Assembly (NCBI GenBank): GCA_024641365.1
Contig: JAHEDF010000068.1
Location: 1 to 11,804, forward strand
Direction: 5' to 3'
DNA length: 11,804 bases
Source of the DNA: Planctomycetota bacterium
GTDB taxonomy: Bacteria > Planctomycetota > UBA11346
In this document: positions 1 to 6,955 of the stretch, piece by piece
Layout: each line of letters begins with the position of its first letter
How positions within the stretch are numbered: the first letter of the stretch is position 1
Notes under the pieces: generated by a model
Told to the model about the DNA's origin: nothing
Seen by the model: only the letters and a program-made list of their open reading frames with translations
Database searches by the model: none
Made by a program: the position numbers and the translations under genes

Positions 1-608
1 GCATCAATATGCGCTAATCCACGATAAAAAATATAGCGTTCATGCTCATCGCCAACGGTGAGCCGTGCCGCTTTAATTTGTCGCGGTGCTAACCAAACAT
101 GACTGTCTGTTTCCGGCCCATCTTCTGGTGTGCCGACGATAATATTTTTCCAAGTTAGTGAACTGGTGGTTTTATTCGTTACCGGAGACGATGGCCATGG
201 TTTACCAAGTTCGATATTTTTATTATTCACACTTACGTCAGCTCGCGGATAAAATTGTGATAAGATGCCACCGTTAAAGTGAACCGAAATATCGAGTTGA
301 ACTCGTTGCTGATGCGGTGGTAGATGCACATAAATGACGGGTGTTTCTAAGCGCATGGTGACATCAGGTGCGCCAGCTGGCATAGATTTTACATAAACAG
401 GTGCTAAATCTCCATGAGCATAAATTGTTCTCGGTTGCAATTCATAAACAAATTTTGGTAATTTTTCTTCGTCCGTATTAATGCCACCAATGGTGCGACC
501 GGATTCATCTTGCAGTGACGTAAACGTGCCCCACTCATGAATCACAAGTGGTTCAGCGGCAGACAAAACCAAACAAGAACAACTCAGTAACAACATGGTG
601 CGCAACAT
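1..608 (-). CDS. Secreted HEWGTFT-motif protein, C-terminus beyond window
   Basis: This leftward reading frame has no stop before the window edge, so only the first 202 residues are present. The start is the ATG at 608-606, preceded by a perfect AGGAGG six bases upstream. Residues 1-18 form a signal peptide (short basic start, Leu-rich core, likely cleavage after LSA or LSAA), so the protein should be exported. The mature part opens with HEWGTFT at residues 24-30, followed by a GGINTDEE stretch and an ETPVIYVH segment at about 88-95. I associate this start with planctomycete and verrucomicrobial proteins of unknown function; that is from memory. The rest is beta-rich in appearance with no catalytic motif I can name. 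It is transcribed away from the 919-4360 cluster. Function unknown; existence of the gene is well supported by the ribosome binding site, signal peptide and sustained open frame. Confidence 0.8.
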   Translation of the reverse strand, partial: MLRTMLLLSCSCLVLSAAEPLVIHEWGTFTSLQDESGRTIGGINTDEEKLPKFVYELQPRTIYAHGDLAPVYVKSMPAGAPDVTMRLETPVIYVHLPPHQQRVQLDISVHFNGGILSQFYPRADVSVNNKNIELGKPWPSSPVTNKTTSSLTWKNIIVGTPEDGPETDSHVWLAPRQIKAARLTVGDEHERYIFYRGLAHID

Positions 609-614
609 CGACGG

Positions 615-620
615 CCTCCT
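615..620 (-). promoter_or_regulatory. Ribosome binding site of the HEWGTFT-protein gene
   Basis: On the minus strand the sequence reads AGGAGG, a perfect Shine-Dalgarno match, with six bases before the ATG at 608-606. This fixes the start at 608 rather than at the in-frame ATG twelve bases downstream (596-594). Confidence 0.75.
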
Positions 621-626
621 TATGTA

Positions 627-640
627 CCATGCTAGCATGG
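627..640. repeat. 14-bp perfect palindrome upstream of the HEWGTFT gene
   Basis: CCATGCTAGCATGG is a perfect palindrome with no spacer. It sits six bases upstream of the AGGAGG of the leftward gene, where it could be an operator or lie in the 5' leader. A palindrome this long is uncommon by chance, but no known regulator site is recognised and the role is inference. Confidence 0.4.
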
Positions 641-693
641 GCAGGACAGAGATTTGTCACAGGAATGTAACTCCTCTCAACCCACCATAGGGA

Positions 694-716
694 AGTTCGA
701 ATCATGAATTTGAACT
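694..716. promoter_or_regulatory. Imperfect dyad, possible operator
   Basis: AGTTCGAA at 694-701 and TTTGAACT at 709-716 form an 8-bp inverted repeat with one G-T mismatch around a 7-base centre (TCATGAA). The 23-bp span and near-perfect two-fold symmetry suit a dimeric repressor or activator site. No T-tract follows, so it is not a rho-independent terminator. It lies about 86 bases from the leftward ribosome site and 200 bases from the rightward start at 919. Operator function is inferred from symmetry and position only. Confidence 0.3.
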
Positions 717-918
717 GGATAAATTGCGCTTTGACGTCGTGCGGAATTATCGCAGTAAGCGTTTAAATGGACACCAACGGTCTTTAAATTGCGGCACGTT
801 TGTCTGTTGCTCAACTGCAATCATTTGCACCACAAGACTTTCAGACTTCTACATCGGCATAATTCACGCCGCACTTCCATCCTTGCGACCGCCATCATCT
901 GTGAACAATGCTGCGCAC

Positions 919-1314
919 ATGCCGGATGAACCAGATTTAGAGGCGCTCGCCCAATCAGCGGGTGGATATACACCAGAGGCTTTTGCCTTTGTCGGAGAAA
1001 GTTTACGTCATGCGGTCAAGTTATATAGCAAAGATGCCGAAGAAGGTGATGCGCGACATCTTACGGCTCATGAATTAGTGGAAGGCGTTTTGGATTTAGC
1101 CACCACCCGTTTTGGATTAATGGCTGAATTGGTATTGCGGGAATGGGGGGTGCGCACCAGTGAAGATGTCGGTCGTATTACTTTTGCATTAATTGAATTA
1201 GGTGTCTTTAGCAAACAACCAACCGATACACTCGAGGATTTTAAAGATGGTCCAGAATTTGGCCAGACATTAACGAAATTATCAAAGCAACGCATGTGCG
1301 AATCGGAAATCTAA
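919..1314 (+). CDS. Minf_1886-type PVC-restricted small protein
   Basis: The 131-residue product matches from memory the Minf_1886 family, a small soluble protein of unknown function found mainly in Verrucomicrobia and Planctomycetes. Family-like features are the opening EALAQSAGGYTPEAFAFVGESL helix pair, the HLTAHELVEGVLDLATTRFG block at about residues 47-66, the LREWGVRTSEDVG block, and the closing FSKQPTDTLEDFKDGPEF. I chose the ATG at 919 because family members start just before the first helix. The frame is open upstream to a TTG at 724 and a GTG at 901, but the extra residues look non-coding. No good Shine-Dalgarno precedes 919, so the start is uncertain. There is no signal peptide or membrane segment, so it should be cytoplasmic. 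It ends three bases before the AI-2E transporter gene, suggesting co-transcription. Confidence 0.8.
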   Translation: MPDEPDLEALAQSAGGYTPEAFAFVGESLRHAVKLYSKDAEEGDARHLTAHELVEGVLDLATTRFGLMAELVLREWGVRTSEDVGRITFALIELGVFSKQPTDTLEDFKDGPEFGQTLTKLSKQRMCESEI

Positions 1315-1317
1315 CGC

Positions 1318-3070
1318 ATGCGACATTGGCTCAAACAACCACTTATTCGTGTTTTGGTGATCGCAACCACGGTGGCGATGTGTTCGATGGCACTGAGAGA
1401 AACGGCGTCAATTACATTACCGGTTATCACCGCCTTAAAAGAAGTGCTCATTCCTGTTGCGATTGGGTTTACAATTGCCTATGTGCTCACTCCGTTGGTT
1501 GATTGGGTAACAAATAAATTACGCGTTCCACGAATTGTTTCAGCAGGTATGTTTTTTGGTTTTTTTAGTTTAGTATTAGTATTGGTTTTAATGTTGGTGG
1601 TACCAACTGTTATTCGTCAATCGGCAAGCATGGCGGAACGTGTATTTAAGGGCGAACAATATACAGATATTAATAATAACGCCCGTTATGATTCGGGTGA
1701 GCCCTATGAAGATGCAAATGGTAATGGTCGCCATGATGCAACCGGTATGTTTGCCAGTGCCTTGATGTGGATTGAGGAGCGTCAGGGACAATTACGCCAA
1801 TATGCGAAGCTCGAATTAGAACAACCAGCTCGCGCATTTTTATTATTATATATTGCCGAGACAGCGAATGAACGCGCTACCATAGATGCCGCAATGGCGA
1901 TGGTACGTGACAATCGCCCAGTTGACCAATGGCCAGAGCTGCTGCGTCGAGACCCGCCAGCTGATGCGCCATTATCGTGGAATCGTAGCTGGCCTGGTGC
2001 TAGCCGTGAGCAAGTGGATGAGGCTTATAACAAATTAGTGCCAGAAGTGCGTGAACGCTGGGTGCGCAATTTATCCTATGCAGGGCAAACGTACGCCGCT
2101 AAACATGCGGATTTATTAACCGCTTTACGTTACGTACGTCGCTCTCATGAAATTGATGAAAAAGATCCGCTCTTACCTGTCATTGAGCGCGTGCGGAATT
2201 CATTGCTCTATGATCCCAACGAAATAGAAGATCAACAAGCGCGCCAATTTGCACTACGATTATCCGAGGATGAACAAAATGGTCAAACGGCGGCGCGTGA
2301 ATTAATGGTCGAATTACGTGGTGACGACAGTTCATCACAATGGTTGGCGCCGGTGGTGCAGCAATTAGAAACGGAAGTGAATACGCAATTAGAAACCCTG
2401 CCTGGTCGTATAGGGAATTGGGCAACCAGTAATTTGACGAGTGTCAATGCCTGGTTGGCGTTAGGGCTCGATATTATATTGGTACCGATTTATGCGTTCT
2501 TCTTAATTTTAGCGATGCCGGCAATTCGTACGGGTGTGCGTAACCACTTACCGGAGTGGAATAAGCCACAAATGATTCGCATTATTCGCGATATTGAAAA
2601 AGTAGTAGCGGCGTTCTTCCGTGGTCGCTTAATTGTGTGGTTTTTTAGCAGTGGGCTTAACCGGAACTGGTGTGCCGTATGCAGTGCTATTTAGTTTATT
2701 TATTGGACTCGCCACAGCGGTACCGTTGGCCGGATTATTATTCTTAATACCAGCCGTTATTATGGCAGGTTTAGATGGTGGTTCTGGAGTTACCATCGCG
2801 CTCATTATTATTGTTTACACGATTGTCCAAGTGTTAGAAACCGTCGTGCTAACACCAACTATTATGGGGCATGAAGTAGAATTACATCCAGTGACCCTCA
2901 TTATTGCCTTATTACTATGCGGTAAACTGCTTGGTATTTTAGGTCTCATTTTGGCGGTGCCGATTGCGGCAACCATTCGCATAGTAGCACGCGAATTTTT
3001 CTTCCCATGGTTTACTGGATATGTCACAAAAATAAGGCCCATTGTGAGAACGCCATTCGATGAAGCATAA
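1318..3070 (+). pseudogene. AI-2E family transporter (PerM/YdiK type), frameshifted
   Basis: This is a multi-pass membrane protein of the AI-2E/PerM family, split by a frameshift near 2641-2660. The first frame (1318-2694) gives three transmembrane helices (about residues 10-27, 43-66 and 75-99), a long soluble insert of about 275 residues, a fourth helix (378-400) and the start of a fifth in GRLIVWFF, then 14 off-frame residues and a stop. The +1 frame, which stops at 3070, carries the missing remainder: GVPYA, the helices after it, LTPTIMGHEVELHPV and the final REFFFP. The intact product would be about 583-588 residues, longer than usual for the family because of the insert. Residues 117-140 of the insert resemble an EF-hand-like calcium loop. 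The end overlaps the ThiE gene by 11 bases. It may be a true mutation, a sequencing error, or two split-protein genes; the last is least likely. Family substrates are poorly defined, so no cargo is assigned. Confidence 0.8.
1666..1737 (+). other. EF-hand-like Asp/Asn loop in the transporter insert
   Basis: Residues 117-140 of the AI-2E-family product carry two Asp/Asn-rich loops, DINNNARYD (117-125) and DANGNGRHD (132-140), joined by SGEPYE. The D-x-N-x-N-G-x-x-D-x-G-E-P pattern is common in exported bacterial proteins and resembles EF-hand or dockerin calcium loops. The first loop has Ala-Arg where Gly is usual, so the second looks the better site. It follows the third transmembrane helix, in the soluble insert. 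Calcium binding is inferred from residue spacing only. Confidence 0.5.
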
Positions 3071-4103
3071 CGCACTGCGCATCTTAGATGCGAATGGAAA
3101 TCGTGCCGCTGAAGGATTGCGGGTTTTAGAAGATATTGCGCGTTTTATTTTGGATGATTCATTTTTATCGACGTTGGCAAAAGATCAGCGCCATGCGATA
3201 CGAAATGCTTTACCAACGGTTGCAGTGGCCGCCCGTGATACCGCAGGGGATGTTGGAACGACGATAAATGCCACAGATGAGCATACGCGTTTGCGCTTAA
3301 TTGATTTAATTCGCGCGAATGCCGCGCGCGCCCAGGAAGCATTGCGGACGGCTGAAGAAACCACTAAATTATTTGGTAATAAACAAGGCGCGGCAGCGTT
3401 GGAATCAGCGCGCTATGCAACATACCGTTTAGAGACTGGTTTATTGGCGCAATTGCCCGCATGGCGATTATTTCAAGTGCGCTTGTATGCGTTAATTGAT
3501 ACGTCACTGACCGATGACCCTGTTCGTGTTGCGAGTGCTGCTGCGCGCGGCGGTGCTGGTGCAATTCAATTACGTGCTAAAAATTTATCACCACGTGCCT
3601 ACTATGAATTAGCGCAAAAAGTAGCTGACGCTGTGCGCGTAGCTAATGCGTTATTTATTGTGAACGACCATGTTGCGATTGCACGTGCGATCGAAGCTGA
3701 CGGCGTGCATGTTGGCCAGGATGATTTACCATTGAGTGCCGCACGTGCCGTGGTTGGTCCGTGTTGCGCCATCGGTATTTCCGCACACACGGCTGAGCAA
3801 ATTACCAATGGGATTCGTGATGGTGCGGATTATCTCGGACTGGGTCCGATGTATGCAACGACAACGAAACCACACGAACCAGAACGCGGACCGTCATTGT
3901 TAGATGCTGCACGTGATATTTTGCAGGGGACAGAGCAACGCCCAAGTTTTGCGATTGGCGGACTCAACCACGAACGCATCACGGAATTAAAATTGCGATT
4001 ACCACATGGCGTAGCGGTCGCTGGCGCAATTTGTCGCGCAGCAGATCCAGAGCGCATGGCGGCTGATTTATTAACCGTGCTGTGTCCTGATGACTTGCCA
4101 TGA
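3060..4103 (+). CDS. thiE: Thiamine phosphate synthase with ThiD2-like N-terminal domain
   Basis: The 347-residue protein joins two parts. Residues 1 to about 135 begin with RILDANGNRAAEGLRVLEDI and match my memory of the ThiD2 domain, an HMP-phosphate kinase unrelated to classical ThiD. Residues 138-345 are a ThiE barrel that joins HMP diphosphate to thiazole phosphate to make thiamine phosphate. Its motifs are QLRAK (170-174), FIVND (199-203), VGQDD (218-222), GISAHT (239-244), GLGPMYATTTK (260-270), and the phosphate-binding AIGGL and VAVAGAI near the end. If both domains work, one chain makes HMP diphosphate and uses it. The ThiE assignment is firm; kinase activity of the N-terminal domain is inference. 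The ATG overlaps the transporter gene by 11 bases, and the stop overlaps the next start in ATGA, suggesting translational coupling. I see no TPP riboswitch in the window. Confidence 0.92.
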   Translation: MKHNALRILDANGNRAAEGLRVLEDIARFILDDSFLSTLAKDQRHAIRNALPTVAVAARDTAGDVGTTINATDEHTRLRLIDLIRANAARAQEALRTAEETTKLFGNKQGAAALESARYATYRLETGLLAQLPAWRLFQVRLYALIDTSLTDDPVRVASAAARGGAGAIQLRAKNLSPRAYYELAQKVADAVRVANALFIVNDHVAIARAIEADGVHVGQDDLPLSAARAVVGPCCAIGISAHTAEQITNGIRDGADYLGLGPMYATTTKPHEPERGPSLLDAARDILQGTEQRPSFAIGGLNHERITELKLRLPHGVAVAGAICRAADPERMAADLLTVLCPDDLP

Positions 4104-4360
4104 CTACCATTGTTCCACGTTTGTGGCGTTTTGCTGTCGTGCAAATTATACAAATTCCATGCGTGTTATTAGCATGGTTTGGAGCCTGGCCGTGGGCATT
4201 GTGGACTGCGGCGCTTATCGGTTCCGCAATTTGCGCAGGGGGCACTGATAGCACGGTTGGACCTGGAGGTCGACTAAGCCGATGGTTAAATCGATGGTTA
4301 ATTATTCAAGCGATTTGCTGGTTAACGGCAGCAATGATTTTTGGTTTACCATCTTCATAA
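4100..4360 (+). CDS. Small integral membrane protein, 86 residues
   Basis: The ATG overlaps the thiE stop in an ATGA arrangement, so translation is probably coupled to thiE. The product has three hydrophobic stretches, about residues 10-28, 32-48 and 64-83, with an intervening polar GGTDSTVGPGGRLSRW segment that is probably a loop. Trp is frequent. I do not recognise a family. The position suggests a role tied to thiamine or the upstream transporter, but nothing in the sequence shows this. It is a real gene on grounds of overlap, length and coherent hydrophobic pattern. Confidence 0.6.
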   Translation: MTTIVPRLWRFAVVQIIQIPCVLLAWFGAWPWALWTAALIGSAICAGGTDSTVGPGGRLSRWLNRWLIIQAICWLTAAMIFGLPSS

Positions 4361-4402
4361 TTATTTTTTCTCTTTATAACTTATTATCTTACGAGGTTTT
4401 CT

Positions 4403-4813
4403 ATGGTTTCATTCTCTGTTATTTATGAAGGCAATTTTCATTGCAGTGCGACTCACGGTCCAAGTAAATCAACCATTGCGACAGATGCACCGAAGGATAA
4501 TCACGGACGCGGCGAAACTTTTTCACCCACTGATTTGGCAACCACGGCATTGGGAACCTGCATGATGACGACGATAGCCATTCTAACCCGCACGGACAAT
4601 ATTCCACTTACTGGTATGCGTGCAGAGGTAGAAAAACATATGACGTCAACCGCACCACGTCGCATCGCAAAAATGGTTGTTACTTTACATATGCCAGCAG
4701 GGATTGCCGCTGATGCACGTCCTCGTTTGAAAGAAATTGCTCACAACTGTCCGGTCGCGCTGTCATTACACCCGGATGTGCAACAAGTCATTACATTTCA
4801 CTATCCAGATTAA
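4403..4813 (+). CDS. OsmC/Ohr-family protein
   Basis: This 136-residue protein belongs to the OsmC/Ohr/YhfA superfamily of cytoplasmic thiol peroxidases that reduce organic hydroperoxides. The family's two cysteines are present: C53 in LGTCMMTTIAI at the start of the central helix and C116 in AHNCPVALSLHPD. Upstream, GRGETFSPTDLATTALGTC matches the family's active-site approach. The H-N-C-P-V-A sequence at the second Cys is more like the broader YhfA-type OsmC proteins than classical Ohr, so substrate preference cannot be set. The start is the ATG at 4403 with GAGG at 4393-4396, six bases upstream. It follows the small membrane-protein gene by 42 T-rich bases and may have its own promoter or be read through from it. 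Confidence 0.88.
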   Translation: MVSFSVIYEGNFHCSATHGPSKSTIATDAPKDNHGRGETFSPTDLATTALGTCMMTTIAILTRTDNIPLTGMRAEVEKHMTSTAPRRIAKMVVTLHMPAGIAADARPRLKEIAHNCPVALSLHPDVQQVITFHYPD

Positions 4814-4865
4814 TACTACATGAGCTGCAATTTAAACAGCAGAGCGCGCTAAGGGAATTAGCTAT

Positions 4866-5321
4866 ATGCGCCTAAAGCGAATAATGATTGTAGTTAGTGT
4901 TTTGCTCGTATTTCTAGCGCTCTATGTTTTTCATCTCATTACAGTGCAAAAACAATATTTAAAACTGAAGGAAGTGGTTCACAAAACACTAGACCACGAG
5001 CAGGAGCGTTTATTAAAGAAGTATGCCAAGGAGCCACAGCTAAGTGGTGGCACTACCTACAGTACTGAATACATAGGCGATTTATTTTCAAATTGGCTTT
5101 CAAACGATTCCTTTAGTATAAATTACTCCAATCAAACTCTCGGTAACAATATCATCATTTCAGGCAGTGTATTAACTGAATTAACCTGGAATGGCCCCAT
5201 TCGCGAATGTAAATTACACGTCGTTAATATCATTGGTATTGAAACAGAAAGTTTTATTACCGCTCTAGAAGAGGCGACAGGCTATCAAGCGGATCGCTAC
5301 GATGGTCGTTCCAAGCGGTAA
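4866..5321 (+). CDS. Single-pass membrane or exported hypothetical protein
   Basis: The 151-residue product begins with a basic MRLKR and one hydrophobic helix (residues 6-27), an uncleaved signal anchor or signal peptide. Next is a charged helical stretch of about 30 residues, VQKQYLKLKEVVHKTLDHEQ, that may form a coiled coil. The remaining 90 residues have beta-like segments with no conserved motif I can name. I do not recognise the family. An AGGGA-like sequence lies about ten bases before the ATG; the second Met at residue 7 is a less likely start. The gene is 52 bases after the OsmC gene and converges on the response regulator. It is supported by the coherent topology, but function is unknown. 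Confidence 0.55.
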   Translation: MRLKRIMIVVSVLLVFLALYVFHLITVQKQYLKLKEVVHKTLDHEQERLLKKYAKEPQLSGGTTYSTEYIGDLFSNWLSNDSFSINYSNQTLGNNIIISGSVLTELTWNGPIRECKLHVVNIIGIETESFITALEEATGYQADRYDGRSKR

Positions 5322-5409
5322 GCCGACAACGTTTATATTTCTTTTTTGAGTACTATTTTTTCCCAATTCCATGTGTGTCGACTGCAGTTTTATAGTTGAT
5401 AATAAAACC

Positions 5410-6801
5410 TTACCCACGCAGACCCAATTGCCTTACTTTATAACGAATTTGTCGAAAACTAATGCCTAATAATTTTGCAGCTTCAGTTAAATTATCATCG
5501 GTGACCGTTAATGCTGCTTCCATTAAGGCTCGTTCATAAGCCATTACTTCTTTTTCTATGTCGATGGCTACGCGTTGCCCGATTTTCGCGCGCAATTCCT
5601 CCCCAGGGGGCATGGCGGCACCACTACTGCCAACTGGTGGCGCACTTAAATCACCAAACATGTGTTGATACGTAATATCACCATTTTGTGTTAATGCCGC
5701 ACCACGTTGAATACGATTATCTAATTCACGAATATTCCCCGGCCATGGGTAAGCAACCATGGCATCTAAGGATTCCTGAGTAAATCCTGTAATTCCACGA
5801 CGTAATTTTACTGCGTGTCGGGCTAATAAATGCCCTGCTAATAAAGGAATGTCTTCTTTGCGTTCGCGTAACGCTGGTAATTGTAGCGGAATAACCGCTA
5901 GGCGATAATATAAATCCTCTCGGAAATCGCCTAATTTTACCATTGCTAATAAATCGCGATTGGTGGCAGCAACAATGCGTACATTGCAATGTTTGACTTC
6001 TTTGCCGCCAACCGGTGTAAATTCACCAGATTCCAAGACACGTAATAATTTGACTTGGGTTTCAGCTGCCAATTCTCCAACTTCGTCTAAAAATAAGGTG
6101 CCACCATTGGCTAATTCAAATAAACCCTGCCGATCTTCAATCGCTCCGGTAAATGAGCCTTTCATATGGCCAAATAATTCGCTTTCCAATAATGATGGAG
6201 CAAGCGCACCAGAATTAATTCGAACAAGTGGTCCATCGGATCGCATACTGGCATAATGAACGGCACGTGCGACTAATTCTTTACCGGTGCCGCTTTCACC
6301 AGTTACTAAAACCGTTGAATCAGTCGTCGATACTTGTTCGATGGTAGACTGAATATGTTGAATGGATTTACTCAGCCCAACCAAATGTACAGCAGATGGG
6401 TGTCCGCCGCCTTCAGCTTTTGAGGCTAAATAATGACCACGTGCATCCATGGCACGCGCAGCTATGGCGCGTACGGCCTGGTTATCAAATGGTTTGCGCA
6501 CAAAATTATAGGCGCCCTGACGCATGGCGCGCACTGCCGTATCCCATTCTGCAAATGCGGTCATAATAATAACAAATACATCAGGGTAATGTTGGCGAAT
6601 TTCGGCTAATAATGAGAGCCCATCCATAGGCTCCATACGCAAATCACTGAGTACTAATTCAATGCCAGGATTTGCAGCAATGACGCGTAATGCTTCTTGG
6701 CCATTAGCAGCTAATATGACTTCATGACCATCACGTCTCAGAATAATATCTAACATGCCGCGTAAGCCGGCTTCATCATCAACAACGAGGATGCGTCCCA
6801 T
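5410..6801 (-). CDS. Sigma-54-dependent response regulator, NtrC/PilR type
   Basis: The 463-residue protein has all three parts of an NtrC-family activator. The receiver domain (residues 3-120) has acidic D8/D9, phospho-acceptor D53, T81 and K103. The AAA+ domain (about 140-380) has Walker A GESGTGKE (168-175), the sigma-54 contact loop as GSFTGA (215-220) instead of GAFTGA, and Walker B GGTLFLDE (233-240). The C-terminus has a Fis-type helix-turn-helix, AAKLLGISFRQIRYKVRQLG. The ISFRQIRY recognition helix resembles PilR. It should bind enhancer sites and open sigma-54 promoters when phosphorylated. No sensor kinase is adjacent, so its partner lies elsewhere. The ATG at 6801 has no clear Shine-Dalgarno; an in-frame stop lies three codons upstream, so no longer start is possible. 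It is divergent from the POTRA gene, a possible target. Confidence 0.93.
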   Translation of the reverse strand: MGRILVVDDEAGLRGMLDIILRRDGHEVILAANGQEALRVIAANPGIELVLSDLRMEPMDGLSLLAEIRQHYPDVFVIIMTAFAEWDTAVRAMRQGAYNFVRKPFDNQAVRAIAARAMDARGHYLASKAEGGGHPSAVHLVGLSKSIQHIQSTIEQVSTTDSTVLVTGESGTGKELVARAVHYASMRSDGPLVRINSGALAPSLLESELFGHMKGSFTGAIEDRQGLFELANGGTLFLDEVGELAAETQVKLLRVLESGEFTPVGGKEVKHCNVRIVAATNRDLLAMVKLGDFREDLYYRLAVIPLQLPALRERKEDIPLLAGHLLARHAVKLRRGITGFTQESLDAMVAYPWPGNIRELDNRIQRGAALTQNGDITYQHMFGDLSAPPVGSSGAAMPPGEELRAKIGQRVAIDIEKEVMAYERALMEAALTVTDDNLTEAAKLLGISFRQIRYKVRQLGLRG

Positions 6802-6955
6802 GCCGGACTAGCATGCGGAGTTCTATTCTCGTACTCAAGTGCGAGCCTGGGTTCCTGGCCCACAGTAATAGGGTTTCAACGTCGCGTCGCATCAGGCTTA
6901 ACACGACCACTATCTCTATCGCTTGCATTATTGGCAGATTTGTAACCGTCATGAT
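6802..6955. other. Divergent promoter region, response regulator and POTRA protein
   Basis: This 154-base gap lies between the divergent starts at 6801 (leftward) and 6956 (rightward). It should hold promoters for both. I could not find a convincing sigma-54 site (GG and GC ten bases apart in the TGGCAC/TTGC context) on either strand, nor a strong -35/-10 pair. Neither gene has a good Shine-Dalgarno. Confidence 0.4.

Larger units (their letters stand above)
609..918. other. Divergent intergenic region, 310 bases
   Basis: This gap separates the leftward secreted-protein gene from the rightward 919-4360 cluster, so promoters for both should lie here. It holds two dyad-symmetric sequences (627-640 and 694-716), listed separately. 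I find no strong sigma-70-type promoter. The best rightward candidate is a CATAAT at 858-863 with a poor AAGACT 18 bases upstream, about 50 bases before the ATG at 919. The rightward frame of the next gene stays open back to 691, but the part before 919 reads as a Cys-rich, domain-less sequence unlike a real protein start. No RNA gene is visible. Confidence 0.5.

Noticed and set aside
632..639. CTAGCATG shared with 6808-6815 as a common regulator site
   Set aside because: An eight-base match is expected by chance at a fair rate in a window this long, and only one copy is part of a palindrome.
2641..2646. Programmed frameshifting or transcript slippage at the T6 run
   Set aside because: A run of six Ts is short for slippage, the shift needed is +1 (or -2), and the resulting protein would be about five residues short in a helix. 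A mutation or sequencing error fits better.
5387..5408. Hairpin GTTTTAT/ATAAAAC as a terminator between convergent genes
   Set aside because: The seven-pair stem is nearly all A-T and is not followed by a T-tract on either strand.
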